This document shows positions 1 through 9,535 of a stretch of DNA of 64,000 nucleotides, piece after piece. A program made the position numbers and the translations under genes. Positions within the stretch are counted from its first letter, which is position 1; every line of letters begins with the position of its first letter. The DNA is taken from positions 152,501 to 216,500 of the forward strand of contig CAUYUJ010006569.1 in the NCBI GenBank assembly GCA_963575745.1. Reading direction: 5' to 3'. Origin of the DNA: Prorocentrum cordatum. Lineage: Eukaryota > Sar > Dinophyceae > Prorocentrales > Prorocentraceae. The notes below the pieces were generated by a model. That model was not told the origin of the DNA. It ran no database searches and saw only the letters and a program-made list of their open reading frames with translations.

Positions 1-140
1 ATCTCGCATGCTTCGCGCATGGGGAATTCAGGTTCTGGCCCAGCGCAGCGCCGCCCACCCTATTGCTACAGGCTTGGCCTGACTTCTCGATGATCGGGCT
101 ATTGCCAGCTGGTGTCCGCCCAGTTTCCATGTTCAGACCA

Positions 141-718
141 TCAAGTTGTCGCAGCGGTGTCACGTGGATCTCCGGTCCAACCGCGCCCCCCGCCTTGTGT
201 GCGTAGCCGAGGCAAACCCCCGTAACCGTCGCCATCGCCCCGATTCGGGTGGAGGCATGAATCGAACGAGGGCGCCAAACGGAAGAAATGGGGCGGCAAA
301 CTCATGTCCGAATCTGCGCCTCCATGACGACTCGCTGTTCTCAGGGACCCTTGCGCTGTAGCAAAGACAGGGGTCTCGGACAGCATGTCCAAAATGGTAG
401 GGGAAGGCCCGCTTGCATGAGCAGCGCGCGATTCCCATCTGAAGAATTCCATTGGATCGTTCAGCGACAGCCATCAGCTTCTTGTTGCCAGGAATGGCAG
501 GGTCGTGTGCAATCTTGAATTCGATACACGCCCTTGCAAGTTCTCTAGCACCGTCAGTATACCAATATTTTCACTGTTCTTCTGGGGTTTTGAGGTTAAT
601 CGAACAAATGCATACGTGAATAGCAGATTTGTCGTGCACGCCCTGCGCTGCTATGAAACATGTTGCCCGGTCGCGAAGAGTCACGCGCGCGGTCTCGTCG
701 TGGAGCCCCCGCGATAGG
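141..718 (-). pseudogene. Copia integrase core fragment, frameshifted
   Basis: Three overlapping minus-strand frames together resemble the C-terminal half of a copia-type integrase catalytic core. One frame carries AVAERSNG (the NGxAERxN signature that follows the catalytic region). A second gives NRALLMQAGLPLPFW and the first resumes with RRRFGHEFAAPFLPFGALV, matching the usual stretch where the protein describes the Trp-containing helix and the conserved Phe-Gly segment. The frame switches around position 400 by one base. It follows the pre-integrase fragment directly. It is non-functional as it stands because of the frameshifts and the internal stop codons between 480 and 718. Confidence 0.6.
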
Positions 719-1303
719 TTATCCATCAAGCCAATGATCCATGGTGGTCAGGTGTCCGAACGTCGTGGGATTCGCGCATGGTCGCGGTACCCTCAGCCCT
801 TTATGTTGCGCTTTCCTTTGTAGGCGCCGCATGGCCTTCGCCCAGTTGCATACCGAGCGAACAAGATTCTCAGGAGTGTGAATTAGCAAGTGCGAGAGGG
901 AGGGAGCGCTCTTTTTGAGTCGCTCCGTCGCAGAGACTGGCACCTCAACCTCGGCATTTTCTGGGTCCAGTTCGGGAGGTACGTCAATATCGACGAAGTC
1001 ACCCTCTCCCGAAGCCTCATTTGCATCCGCGATTCGCCCAGGTGCGGCGGCTACGCTAGTGGAATCCAGCCCGCGATCTGCGCTATAGGGCATGGACCCA
1101 GAGACCCCGTGCCAGCAAGGGTTCCCGAAAGTAGCCGCACAACCCCCGGCAGCGCCGTGGCGTAATTTCTTACAACCAGCGCCTGTGTCGTGATTGGGAG
1201 CAGATGAGGAATATACAAGACTCATGACGCCCGTTGGTGTCTTGTCCCAACCGCACTCACGAGTTGCATGAGGCGAATAGTAGAAATAAGTGGCTGTATC
1301 CAA
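719..1303 (-). pseudogene. Copia pre-integrase (zinc-binding) region fragment
   Basis: This 194-residue frame ends with LSHLLIHTPENLVRSVCNW followed by AKAMRR and, near its end, FGHLTTMDH. This resembles the His-His-Cys-Cys zinc-binding region that precedes copia integrases, where the common pattern is HxLTHxPxNPxCxxCxRAK followed by FGxxxTxDH. One of the two expected cysteines appears replaced, so zinc binding is probably lost. The first 120 residues are acidic and unremarkable, like the linker between protease and integrase in such polyproteins. It lies immediately downstream of the protease frame. Confidence 0.5.
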
Positions 1304-1308
1304 AGAGC

Positions 1309-1908
1309 CTATGGCAGACGGAAATGAGTACTCGGCCGATGTCGGCCTTCCATCAGCGTAGCCATGGTACCAATCATCCCATGTGTGCGCAGGTCCATTG
1401 TCACGCGACTCTGAATGGAGCGGGGCGGGGGACCTCCCGCGGATTCCACGTCATCCAGAAATGTCTTGGCGCCCGACGTCGCGCAACGCCACCGCTCGGG
1501 GGCGGCAGGCTTTCCGGCGGCAGCCGCGCACATCCATTGACCCAGCGCCTCTCTGCCGGATAGGGTCAAGTATGGTATCTTGCCCTCAACGATCAGGTCC
1601 ACTCTGTGACCGTTTGGCAGAAGTAAGTAGGGTCGCTGACCTGCTGGCCAGACGAAACTAAAACCGTGATCCACGCACCCCGGTGTTTCTGGCATTGCCA
1701 ACGCTTCAAAATTACCACCCCTGAAGTTGGGGCATGCGACGCAAACTGAACCGAAGGCCCGTGAGGAATCGCCGGCAGTATTCAGGAATATCGATTCTTC
1801 CAATCGTTTGATCATACCCATTGCGCCTGCAGCTCGAATGAACCTTTCTGCGATAAGGTTATGTCCACAGCCCGTGTCGACTATGAACCTGAGGGTACCG
1901 AGGTGCAC
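1309..1908 (-). CDS. Retroviral-type aspartic protease fragment of copia-like element
   Basis: The frame opens with LRFIVDTGCGHNLIAERFI, which carries the DTG catalytic triad of retroviral-type aspartic proteases. It continues with a flap-like region (FLNTAGDSSRAFGSV) and FVWPAGQRPYLLLPNGHRV, then EGKIPYL. These spacings are those of copia-family proteases in dinoflagellates as I know them. The protease would cut the Gag-Pol polyprotein in the virus-like particle. About 130 residues are protease-like. The last 60 residues lose similarity, and the frame ends at a stop before the pre-integrase part. The start shown is only where the open frame begins, because the real protein would be part of a longer polyprotein. 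Confidence 0.6.
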   Translation of the reverse strand: MHLGTLRFIVDTGCGHNLIAERFIRAAGAMGMIKRLEESIFLNTAGDSSRAFGSVCVACPNFRGGNFEALAMPETPGCVDHGFSFVWPAGQRPYLLLPNGHRVDLIVEGKIPYLTLSGREALGQWMCAAAAGKPAAPERWRCATSGAKTFLDDVESAGGPPPRSIQSRVTMDLRTHGMIGTMATLMEGRHRPSTHFRLP

Positions 1909-1959
1909 AGGCGACTTCTCCCTGCACCACGCAGCGGCTGAGCCACTCTGGGCGGCTCT

Positions 1960-2478
1960 TCATTTCTCTTCGGACGCTAGCCAAAGGTGCCAAACTTCGT
2001 CGGCCAGATCAGATGCCCTGAGCTGAACGTCTCTTGATGATGCTCTCCATTCGGATTGCATTCGTCTATGCTCTTCCCTTGGGAATTTCCATCTATTGTC
2101 GACACTTGAAAGTAGTTCCCTTGGGCTATTGCGACGCACCTTCCTTCGAGTAATGGCCGGTTCATGGGTGGAGAGGTGAAACTTTACACTATGCCGACAT
2201 TTCCCCGTCTTCGCAGGTCTGATGTAGCTTTCCCCGTGAGGTTCGCCACAAAAGGACATGATCGCTTCCCTGGGAACAGGATGTAATTGAACAAGGATAG
2301 TGGCGAGTTTCGTCAGCATCTCTCTGCGTTCGTGTTGCGCGTCGGACGCGGGAACGGTTTCCTCGGAAAATTTGTTCAAATGTTTGTCCTCCGAAGTTGC
2401 TGAGTGGACCGCGCGGTGCCGGAGCCAGTGGGGCAGGGGAGGCACGTGCGACTCGACTGGCTGTGCCAAGGAGCGCAC
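1960..2478 (-). pseudogene. Linker between gag and protease of the copia-like element, unrecognised
   Basis: A 172-residue minus-strand frame lies directly upstream of the protease frame, with only a short gap containing stops. It has charged helical-looking stretches, including REEHRRMQSEWRASSRDV and DEVWHLWLASEEK, but no domain I recognise. Its position suggests that it is the C-terminal gag or linker part of the same polyprotein. It may also be a chance frame. Confidence 0.3.
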
Positions 2479-2570
2479 GTTTGTCCTTCCCTTGTCGGCC
2501 GGGCCGATGGGGCCATTGCAAACGCATAGCCACGAAACGAATGAGCATCAGCAGAAAAAGGGATACATTT

Positions 2571-2620
2571 GTGTATGTATGTATGTATGTATGTATGTGT
2601 GTATATATGTGTGTGTGTGT
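2571..2620 (+). repeat. (GTAT)n and (GT)n microsatellite
   Basis: About six copies of GTAT pass into GTGTATATATGTGTGTGTGT. It directly abuts the ATTATCCCGG head of composite element copy A, so it marks that junction. Confidence 0.9.
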
Positions 2621-2767
2621 ATTATCCCGGCAAAGCAACCTAACAGCGATGTGTATAAGCATATCTGGAAACATTCCCCTTAAAATTCAGGTGAGAATCC
2701 AGTTGTAGAGTTCTGCTGTTCTCGCAGTCGCAGTCGCATTCGCAATGACAGTCGCAGTGGCAACGGC

Positions 2768-2935
2768 CTTAGGATCCAATGGAATCCTGAGGATTCCTAG
2801 GGATTTCTACGGCATCCTTAGGCATCTTTAGGAATCCATAGGAATCGTTAGGAAACCTTAGGAATCCTGGGAATGTTGATTCCTAGGGATCCCTAAGGAT
2901 TCCGAGGGAATCCTGAGGATTCCGAAGGATTCGCC
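2768..2935 (+). repeat. Degenerate AGGATTCCTA repeat block
   Basis: Imperfect copies of (T)AGGATTCC or AGGAATCC, about 10 to 14 bases long, run for roughly 170 bases. They reappear briefly at 4062-4098, after the 73-bp satellite. The unit is nearly self-complementary (GGAATCC/GGATTCC). Confidence 0.75.
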
Positions 2936-3645
2936 TGCCTCGGCCTCAGCCTCAGCTTGCCTCTGCCTCAGCCTGCCTCAGCCTCAGCCTCAGCCTGTCT
3001 CAGCCTCAGCCTGCCTCAGCATCAGCCTCAGCCTCAGCCTCAGCCTGCTTCGGCTTGCCTCAGCCTCAGCCTCAGCCTGCCTCGGCCTCAGCCTCAGCCT
3101 CAGCCTGCCTCGGCCTCAGCCTCAACCTGCCTCAGCATCAGCCTGCCTCATCCTCAGCCTCAGCCTGCCTCAGCATCAGCCTCAGCCTCAGCCTGCCTCG
3201 GCTTGCCTCGGCCTCAGCCTCAGCCTGCCTCGCCTCAGCCTCAGCCTCAGCCTGCGTCAGCCTCAGCCTGCCTCAGCCTCAGCCTGCATCAGCCTTAGCC
3301 TCAGCCTGCATCAGCCTCAGCCTCAGCCTGCCTCAGCCTCAGCCACAGCCTCAACATCAGCCTGCCTCAACTTCAGCCACAGCCTGCCTCGGCTTGCCTC
3401 AGCCTCAGCCTCAGCCTGCCTCGGCCTCAGCCTCAGCCTCAGCCTTCCTCAGCCTCAGTCTCAGCCTGCCTCAGCCTCAACCTGCCTCAGCCTCAACTTC
3501 ACCCTGCCTCGGCCTCAGCCTGCGTCAGCCTCAGCCTCAGCCTCAACCTGCCTCAGTCTCAGCCTGCCTCAGCGTCAGCCTCAGCGTGCCTGGGCGTGCC
3601 TCAGCCTCAGCCTGCCTCGGCCTCAGCCTGCCTCAGCTCGGGTAT
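2936..3645 (+). repeat. CTCAGC hexamer array A
   Basis: About 700 bases of CAGCCT/CTCAGC units are interrupted by CTGCCTCGG and CTGCCTCAGCAT variants. All three plus frames stay open and encode only Pro-Gln, Ala-Ser or Leu-Ser repeats. It is non-coding. Confidence 0.95.
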
Positions 3646-4055
3646 TCAAAATATGGCACAGGACTGCTGTTCTGGGAACGCGAAGGTCACGAAGTGGCCC
3701 ACAGTTGGCTCCGAGCGATCAAAATATGGTACAGGAGTGGTGTTCCGAGAACACGAAAAACACGAAGTGGCCTACGGCTGGCTCCGGGCATTCAAAATGT
3801 GGCCTGGGAGTGGTGTTCTGGGAACACGAAGAACACGAAGTGGCCTATGGTTGGCTCCGGGCATTCACAATGTGGCTTGGGAGTGGTGTTCTGGGAACAC
3901 GAAGAACACGAAGTGGCCTACAGTTGGCTCCAGGCACTCAAATGTGGCCTGGGAGTGGTGTTCTGGGAGCACGAAGAACACGAAGTGGCCTACAGTTGGC
4001 TCCGGGCATTCAAAATGTGGCCTGGGAGTGGTCTTCTGGGAATGGATTCCTAAGG
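3645..4055 (+). repeat. 73-bp satellite array A
   Basis: ACGAAGTGGCC recurs at 3689, 3762, 3835, 3908 and 3980, giving a 73-bp period with one copy one base short. Each unit contains GGCTCCGGGCATTCAAAA and GTGTTCTGGGAAC. The same satellite occurs at 11950-12305 and, inverted, at 19265-19700, always inside the composite element. Confidence 0.9.
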
Positions 4056-4252
4056 TTTTTCAAAAACTCGTAAGGATTCCTAAGGATTCCTGGGGCTGCT
4101 GGATTTGTCCGGTTCTGTCCGGATCCCGCCCAACCCCCCCTGGGGCGTCAAGGTGCTCTCTTTTGATCCCACTAGAAGCCTATCAGCAAAAGCTCTTAGG
4201 TAATAACAAACATCCTGGCACTGGCCCATGGCACGCCAATGCCCAGCCATCG

Positions 4253-5529
4253 TCACGGATGATTTGGTGTGTTTTTCGCGTGCCGGGAGTCTTTGCCTCG
4301 TGAGCAAGCTCCGGTCTCGGTGACTGTCTTACATGGTTTATATTTGTCCTTTCCTTTGCCCTCGCCTCGGTTCCTTCCGCGGCTTTTGCTCGAACCCCTA
4401 CTTCTCGGGGTCTCGCCATGCGCGTCGTCGCCCGCGATCGCAGCCGCGGAATCAGCTTGCCGAGAAGTTCTCTGGCATCCCAAAGACTTGCCAGCCTTGA
4501 GCTGCGCTTCTTCGTATTTGCCACGTTTGATTTTCTCGGCGTCGGTCAAGCCTCCGCGCTGCTTATAGCACCCACTCCGAGGGCCCTTGCAGTTGCGAGG
4601 GTCTCGCGACCACGCGCAGCACGCCATTTTGCTTTGGCGCTCTCGCAAGGCTTTCGACTGACCCCTCGTCCGCGACTGCGTCGCATTCGAGTTGCCGAAT
4701 TTGTTCGATGGGGTCGAAGAGCGAGGCTGGTCCTTCCCCCTCGGGCATCTGCTCTACTCCTGCCTCTGCGATCGCTTTTTCCGCCGGCAGCGCGAGTATC
4801 ACCGCCCGCTCCCAGCTGTGCCGGGGCGGCAAATGTCTTGGGCTTCTTGTGATTGTAGGGGCAACTTTGCCCTGCTTCAAGGTAATTCTTTCCTTGCTTC
4901 GCGAACTTGCAGGTTGTCTCACCCTTCTTTCTTCCGCATGCCAACTTATCCGTGGGCAATCCTAATCGATGGATTGTTGCCGGCATCGTAGAAGCCCTTT
5001 TTCCGCCCCCGCCGCCCTCATTTTTCCCGCCTATCAGACGGGCCTGTCTATTTCTGGATTTGGGGGTCGACGCATGTTCAGATATTGCCCATTGTTCTCT
5101 GTCCCGCATCATGAGATATTCGGCTTGGAGCAAGAGCCATTGATGAGTTCTCATTCCCGCGCCCAGAGGATCTGTTGACAACTCATACCACTGCGTTGCA
5201 TACCTAAGCCTAGGGACCTGTCGGATCTGTTCATAGAAGTGTGCGTGTATTGAAGCCTTCATTTCATGCGATGGTTCCCTGGCGCCGTGCAATTCTTGGT
5301 GCCGCTCCATCCATTCGCTATAGAAGTAGTACAAGTCCGGATCAGGCTTTCGTCCATCGATGGTCAGTTTGAAGAGGTCTCGGCATATCCAACGTGGTCC
5401 GCTCTCCGACCTGGCGGAACACCAAGCGCATATGGCTCGTAAAATTTCTCGACCGGTCAGGAGACGTCCTTCTAGCTGACACGAATGTTCCATGCGATTG
5501 ATTTGCGACGGGAAATGGGCACGTTGCAC
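4253..5529 (-). pseudogene. Copia-like gag with CCCH-type clusters
   Basis: Two overlapping minus frames form a gag-like region. The 327-residue frame starts near HFPSQINRMEHSCQLEG and LLTGREILRAICAW, has helical segments (DLYYFYSEWMERHQELHG, HAHFYEQIRQVPRLRY), and then a Cys/His cluster CKFAKQG...CPYNH. The next frame (4648-4253) continues with a Lys/Arg/Gly-rich stretch and a second cluster, CKTVTETGACSRGKDSRH. Paired CCCH-like clusters after a helical capsid region are typical of dinoflagellate copia gag as I know it. The frame changes near 4640. The region ends about 50 bases from the end of composite copy A, which separates it from the protease. Confidence 0.5.
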
Positions 5530-5538
5530 TGACAGAAG

Positions 5539-6324
5539 TCAGTTGCGCGTCGCCATTGCACATGTCTCGAGCAGGTTGGTAGCGATCATCATATCAAGGC
5601 GCATCAATGCCCCTGAGTCTCTATGATTCTCCTTGGGAACATCAGGGCCCGTTGCTTCGCTGACCCATGACTGCGCCGCGTGGACGTCATGCCGCGATCC
5701 AGCTACCGCTCTGATGCAATGTTGCCCCCATTCTCGGAGTGTCTGAACACCCTGTATATCGAGCACGTTTAGTTCTTTATTGTTTCCACAACTTCTCCTG
5801 TTTATGCCCATTTAATTCGCGTGATATGGCCGCCATGCAGGGCCGCTGCGACCGCTCGCCCCCCTGCCGCCATCTCCGTCTGGGTCGCCATCGCCACCCG
5901 GTCCCCCTGGAGGGCCTGTAGGCGGCTCGGACTTGCCCATCTCGTCAAACTGTCGCGCAACAGTCATGCATGTGCCGGGGGCTGTGCTCTGGTCGTCTCT
6001 TTGATCGTCGCCGTGACCTCCAGGGTCTCCACCTCCTTCACCAGAAACAGCTGGGCCGACCGTGCAAGGGAGGTGTCTGGGCAAGTCGAGGTTGTTAGGG
6101 TGGTCCGACATCTTCGCGTTGAAAAGGGCGTTTCCAGGGTTTGTTCCTCGCGCGCCCCCCCGCGTCGGACCCTCGCTTGCCCCCGAGATCTTCTCGACAG
6201 CCGGCCCGGGTAGAAAATGCGCTCTTGCCAGTGGGGGCGTCGGTATCAACGGAGCAGTCAGCGTCGGCATCTTGCCAAGATCCGACTTTAAATCTGAAAA
6301 CTGGAATGCCCATAATATCGGCAA
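5539..6324 (-). pseudogene. Central gag region of copia-like element, two frames
   Basis: Two consecutive minus frames (6324-5812 and 5811-5539) lie end to end. The first is Gly/Pro/Asp-rich and disordered (GGPGGDGDPDGDGGRG). The second is helical-looking (NVLDIQGVQTLREWGQHCI, GALMRLDMMIATNLLETCA) and leads directly into the gag frame that follows. The helical part resembles the N-terminal capsid region of copia gag proteins. There is no enzyme motif. Confidence 0.4.
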
Positions 6325-6330
6325 GATTGC

Positions 6331-7633
6331 TCATCTGGCGCTCGGGCTCAACATCCATAGGCGAGGCCGAGTGTCTCGGCGCCTTCCCATCAGGATCATT
6401 GCCTGCGCTCTGAGCATCAGGCATGCCTCGGGGTTCCTCCCTCTTCTCGCAGTCATCCTGATATCCAAGCGTTTTCCTCCGAGCGCATTTTTCGCTGCGT
6501 TTGGTGCCCGTATCCAGATGGGCATTGCGCGCGCGCGCTTCAAACAACCCCTGCGTGCGTCGGGCGAGGGCTGTGCACAAATGCGACTGGCCTGATTCGG
6601 AGCGCCCGATCGCGCCCGGGCTCGCGAGGCGCCAGGCGCCCTAGTAGGGCGAGCAGCAATGGGGCGAGGGGGCGGCTCAACATGCGCCGACAGTGCCAGT
6701 GTCGAACCCACCTCTTTCTCGATCCGTCGCTGCTCAAGGTCGGACCGCAATCTTCTCTTTTCCTCGCTGACGGCCCGAGTTGCAAGGGCGTTGTCTCTTA
6801 TCTGTTCTCTTGCGTGCCCCTTCAGACGGCCCCAGGCATCGGCCATTATTTGATGGTCCTCTTCTCTGGTTGTCTGGGTCTTTTGTTATTGTTCTCTAAG
6901 GGATCGCAGTGCCTCAGATTTCACTCTTTTGGCCTCGACTCTAGCAGCTTCAAGTTGATTCCTGATTTCTCGCGCTGCCAGCTCTCGGGCTACACTCTCT
7001 CCTTCCCTCCTTGCAGCATCAGCCATCTCTCTGTATTCAGCTTTCTCACGTTCGGCCTTCTGCTGAGAGTCAGACAAGTTTTTCCGCTTTGCTCTGGATT
7101 CTCCATTTTTCCATTTCCTCTTGAGCAAGACGCCGACGTGCTTCGTCTGTAACGCCCGCTGCGTTGGCATCGGCATGCTGTATCAGCTCCTGTGCGTCTT
7201 CCACAATGATTGTTTTCTCATGCTCCATCCTTTGTGCAATTGCTTGTCTCTCAGCCTCGGAAGCCGCAAGCTGTCGTTGAGCCTCTTCGGCGGTCTCCTT
7301 ATTTACCTGCGCCTCGGAGATAAGTCCGTTGCACGCGCGCACTCGCAGCCCTCGGCTGCCCCCGATCCTGTCTGTTTCCTTCCGCCCACTCTTGAATCGC
7401 GAGATGATGGCAGCTGCGCTCTTCCATCGTGACGCACTCGGCACAGAGCCACGCTGGGCTACATTTGGAACGAACATGCGAACATTGAGAACGCACTGGT
7501 CTTCGACATGAACCCCCCGGTTTGCGCGCTTTTCCAGGGCGCCGATTCTCCGCCCGAGCGGGGCACGTTGGCCCGGCGTTCCAGAACCCCCCCCCTGCAT
7601 CGAGGAGCTGCTGGTAGTTCCAGTCGATGACAT
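6331..7633 (-). pseudogene. Coiled-coil N-terminal region of the copia-like gag
   Basis: Three overlapping minus frames (7633-7070, 7176-6886, 6846-6331) each carry long Ala/Glu/Arg-rich heptad-like helices, for example EEAQRQLAASEAERQAIAQR, AEYREMADAARREGESVARE and SEEKRRLRSDLEQRRIEKE. Read in order they make one coiled coil broken by two frameshifts near 7130 and 6870. Upstream, the sequence is Ser/Gly-rich (SSTGTTSSSSMQGGGSG). Such a coiled coil before the capsid region is common in dinoflagellate copia elements. The start of the element is not defined. Confidence 0.45.
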
Positions 7634-8003
7634 TCGAAGCGAATCAAAGGCATTAAACCCTCTGGGGCTGGAGCGCCCGGCCCTGGGGGCCTTGCTGGAG
7701 CGGCCCCTTTCACTGCCTAGGGTAGGCGTGTGTTGTCATCTCGCTCTTTCGCCCCTCTTAGTGGCGTCAAAGTCCATGGTCCTTGCCAGGTCGTCTCGCT
7801 CGCCCTGTATGACGAGCTCATCATGTTCTGGAAGTCTGGTCTGTAATTATCCCGGCAAAGCAACCTAACAGCGATGTGTAGGAGCATATATGGAAGCATT
7901 CCCTTAAGATTCAAATGAGAATCCAGTTGTAGAATTCTGCGGTTCTCGCAGTCGTAGTCGCATTCGCGATGACAGTCGCAGCGGCAACGGCAGTCGCAGC
8001 CAC

Positions 8004-8437
8004 AGCCTCAGCCTGCCTCAGCCTCAGCCTCAGCCTCAGCCTGCCTCAGCCTCAGTCTCAGCCTGCTTCAGCCTCAGCCTCAGCCTGCCTTCAGCCTCGG
8101 CCTCAGCCTCAGCCTGCCTCAGCCTGACCCTGCATCAGCCTTTGCCTCAGCCTCGCTCAGCCTCAGCCTCAGCCTCAGCCTCAGCCTGCCTCTGCCTCAG
8201 CCTGCTTCAGCCTCAGCATCAGTCTGCCTTCAGCCTCGGCCTCAGCCTCAGCCTGCCTCAGCCTCAGCCTCAGCCTCAGCCTGCCTCAGCATCGGCCTGC
8301 CTCAGCCTCAGCCTCAGCCTGCCTCAGCCTCAGCCTCAGCCTCAGCCTCAGCCTGCTTCAGCCTCAGCCTCAGTCTGCCTGCAGCCTCGGCCTCGGCCTC
8401 AGCCTGCCTCAATCTCAGTCTGCCTTCAGCCTCGGCC
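8004..8437 (+). repeat. CTCAGC hexamer array B1
   Basis: It is the same hexamer repeat as at 2936-3645, running from the CGCAGCCACAGCC block up to the LINE's 3' junction at about 8438 (CTTTCTTTCTTTCGC). It is low complexity and non-coding. Confidence 0.9.
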
Positions 8438-8563
8438 TCTTCTTTCTTTCTTTCGCTAAGCCTAGAACACGAACAGTGTTGGCCGATTGTGCATGCCACG
8501 GTTAAAATACAGAGCTGCGCGGTCAACGGGATGGAGAAAGCTGACGGAAGCAAGAACTACATT

Positions 8564-9535
8564 CTAAACATCACGATTCCCAATGATCTTCGTCACGGCC
8601 TGTGCTGCCTCTTCCAAAGCCAGAGCTTCAGCAGTAAATGAAGAAATAGGTGTTGCCATAAATGTCCCTGCGATCATTAAAGTCGTTGTGGTTTCGTATT
8701 GCCCACGTCGCACCACAGCTTCAATGCACCACGCTGCAGCTGAACACGAACTCGCCCTTGTGCCACCATCGGCGTGGACGATCAGGTTGCATCGTTCCAG
8801 GTCTGCCGGGTCAAATGGGAAACTTTGGTACCATGACTTTCTCTCGTCCATGGTGAAGTTCACGAGGTGGTCCGCTCGGATATTCCAGTCGCGCCTGTGC
8901 CAGAACACAATGTCATCGCAGTCGCGCGGCGGCCGCCAGCCAATGCACACTATGTCCCAAAAGCTCCTTGTTATACGATGCGTCAGCGGTGCCAAGGACG
9001 GAGTTGTCAAGACGGTTGAGCCCATGGTGATGCCAGCAAGCGGCCGACAGTCCGTGATGAAGATAACGCGCCCGCGGTGTCCATCCCACTTCACAATAGG
9101 TGCTCCCGGCCCGTGGTCTCCAGGGAGATCTTCCAGCAGATGTGTATGAGTCCTTCTTCGTTTGGGACACTTTGGCGTAACAATGAGATTCTGCTCCGCG
9201 CTGTCGGGCTGGCAGCAGAACAACCCCCACTTCGAACACAAATGCTTCTCGAAGAAAGCGTACGTTTGCAACCATTCCGATTCCTGTCTGCACGTATCCC
9301 GCTGAAAACGCCATTCGTCGTCGAAGACGGCCACGAAAGCGTCCTCCCATTCAACTCTGTGTCCAAACCCTGCGTGTATCAGTCCTTCTTTGCGCCTCTT
9401 CCTCTCGCTTCCCGCCGAACGTATGGAATCCCACATCGGAACAATCGCGACGACCTCAGGTAGTTGTGGCCCCCGTGATCTGGCGCGGACTTCTCTCGCC
9501 AAGAGCTTCTGAACACACTGTGAAGAACACGACAA
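8564..9535 (-). CDS. LINE C-terminal region with RNase H-like motifs in permuted order
   Basis: This 323-residue frame continues the LINE after a frameshift. Its N-terminal third has WEDAFVAVFDDEWRFQRD, typical of the linker after RT in these elements. Then VIFITDCRPLAG and WHRRDWNIRADHLVN resemble the third and fourth catalytic segments of RNase H. After them come NLIVHADGGTRASSC and SFTAEALALEEAA, which resemble the first strand (Asp) and the helix with Glu. The order is thus second half before first half. I recall a similar order in dinoflagellate LINEs, so it may be a family trait. The frame ends naturally at 8564, about 120 bases before the element's end. Confidence 0.6.
   Translation of the reverse strand: MSCSSQCVQKLLAREVRARSRGPQLPEVVAIVPMWDSIRSAGSERKRRKEGLIHAGFGHRVEWEDAFVAVFDDEWRFQRDTCRQESEWLQTYAFFEKHLCSKWGLFCCQPDSAEQNLIVTPKCPKRRRTHTHLLEDLPGDHGPGAPIVKWDGHRGRVIFITDCRPLAGITMGSTVLTTPSLAPLTHRITRSFWDIVCIGWRPPRDCDDIVFWHRRDWNIRADHLVNFTMDERKSWYQSFPFDPADLERCNLIVHADGGTRASSCSAAAWCIEAVVRRGQYETTTTLMIAGTFMATPISSFTAEALALEEAAQAVTKIIGNRDV

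Larger units (their letters stand above)
2621..4203 (+). mobile_element. Composite TIR/satellite repeat element, copy A
   Basis: The element begins ATTATCCCGGCAAAGC and then ACCTAACAGCGATG. It continues through a degenerate AGGATTCC block, a CTCAGC array and a 73-bp satellite, and ends with a tail containing CCCCCCTGGGG, CTCTTTTG and CCTATCAG. In the best-preserved copy (C) the tail ends TCGCTGTTAGGT, the reverse complement of the head's ACCTAACAGCGA. In copy A this end is decayed to AGCTCTTAGGTAA. There is no coding capacity, because the long frames are CTCAGC peptides. It lies inside the copia-like element. Confidence 0.7.
1..7650 (-). mobile_element. Degenerate Ty1/copia-like retrotransposon, split by a repeat insertion
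   Basis: Read from right to left on the minus strand, this stretch gives in order a coiled-coil N-terminal region, a gag-like region with Cys/His clusters, an aspartic protease, a pre-integrase region and part of an integrase core. That is the Ty1/copia order, and the reverse transcriptase would lie beyond the left edge. The frame changes many times, so no intact polyprotein exists. Copy A of the composite repeat (2621-4203) sits between the gag and protease parts. No long terminal repeats were identified. The family assignment rests on motifs plus remembered similarity to dinoflagellate copia polyproteins. The boundaries are approximate. Confidence 0.65.

Noticed and set aside
3645-4055. CRISPR-like regular repeats
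   Set aside because: The 73-bp units are contiguous without unique spacers and belong to a eukaryotic satellite.
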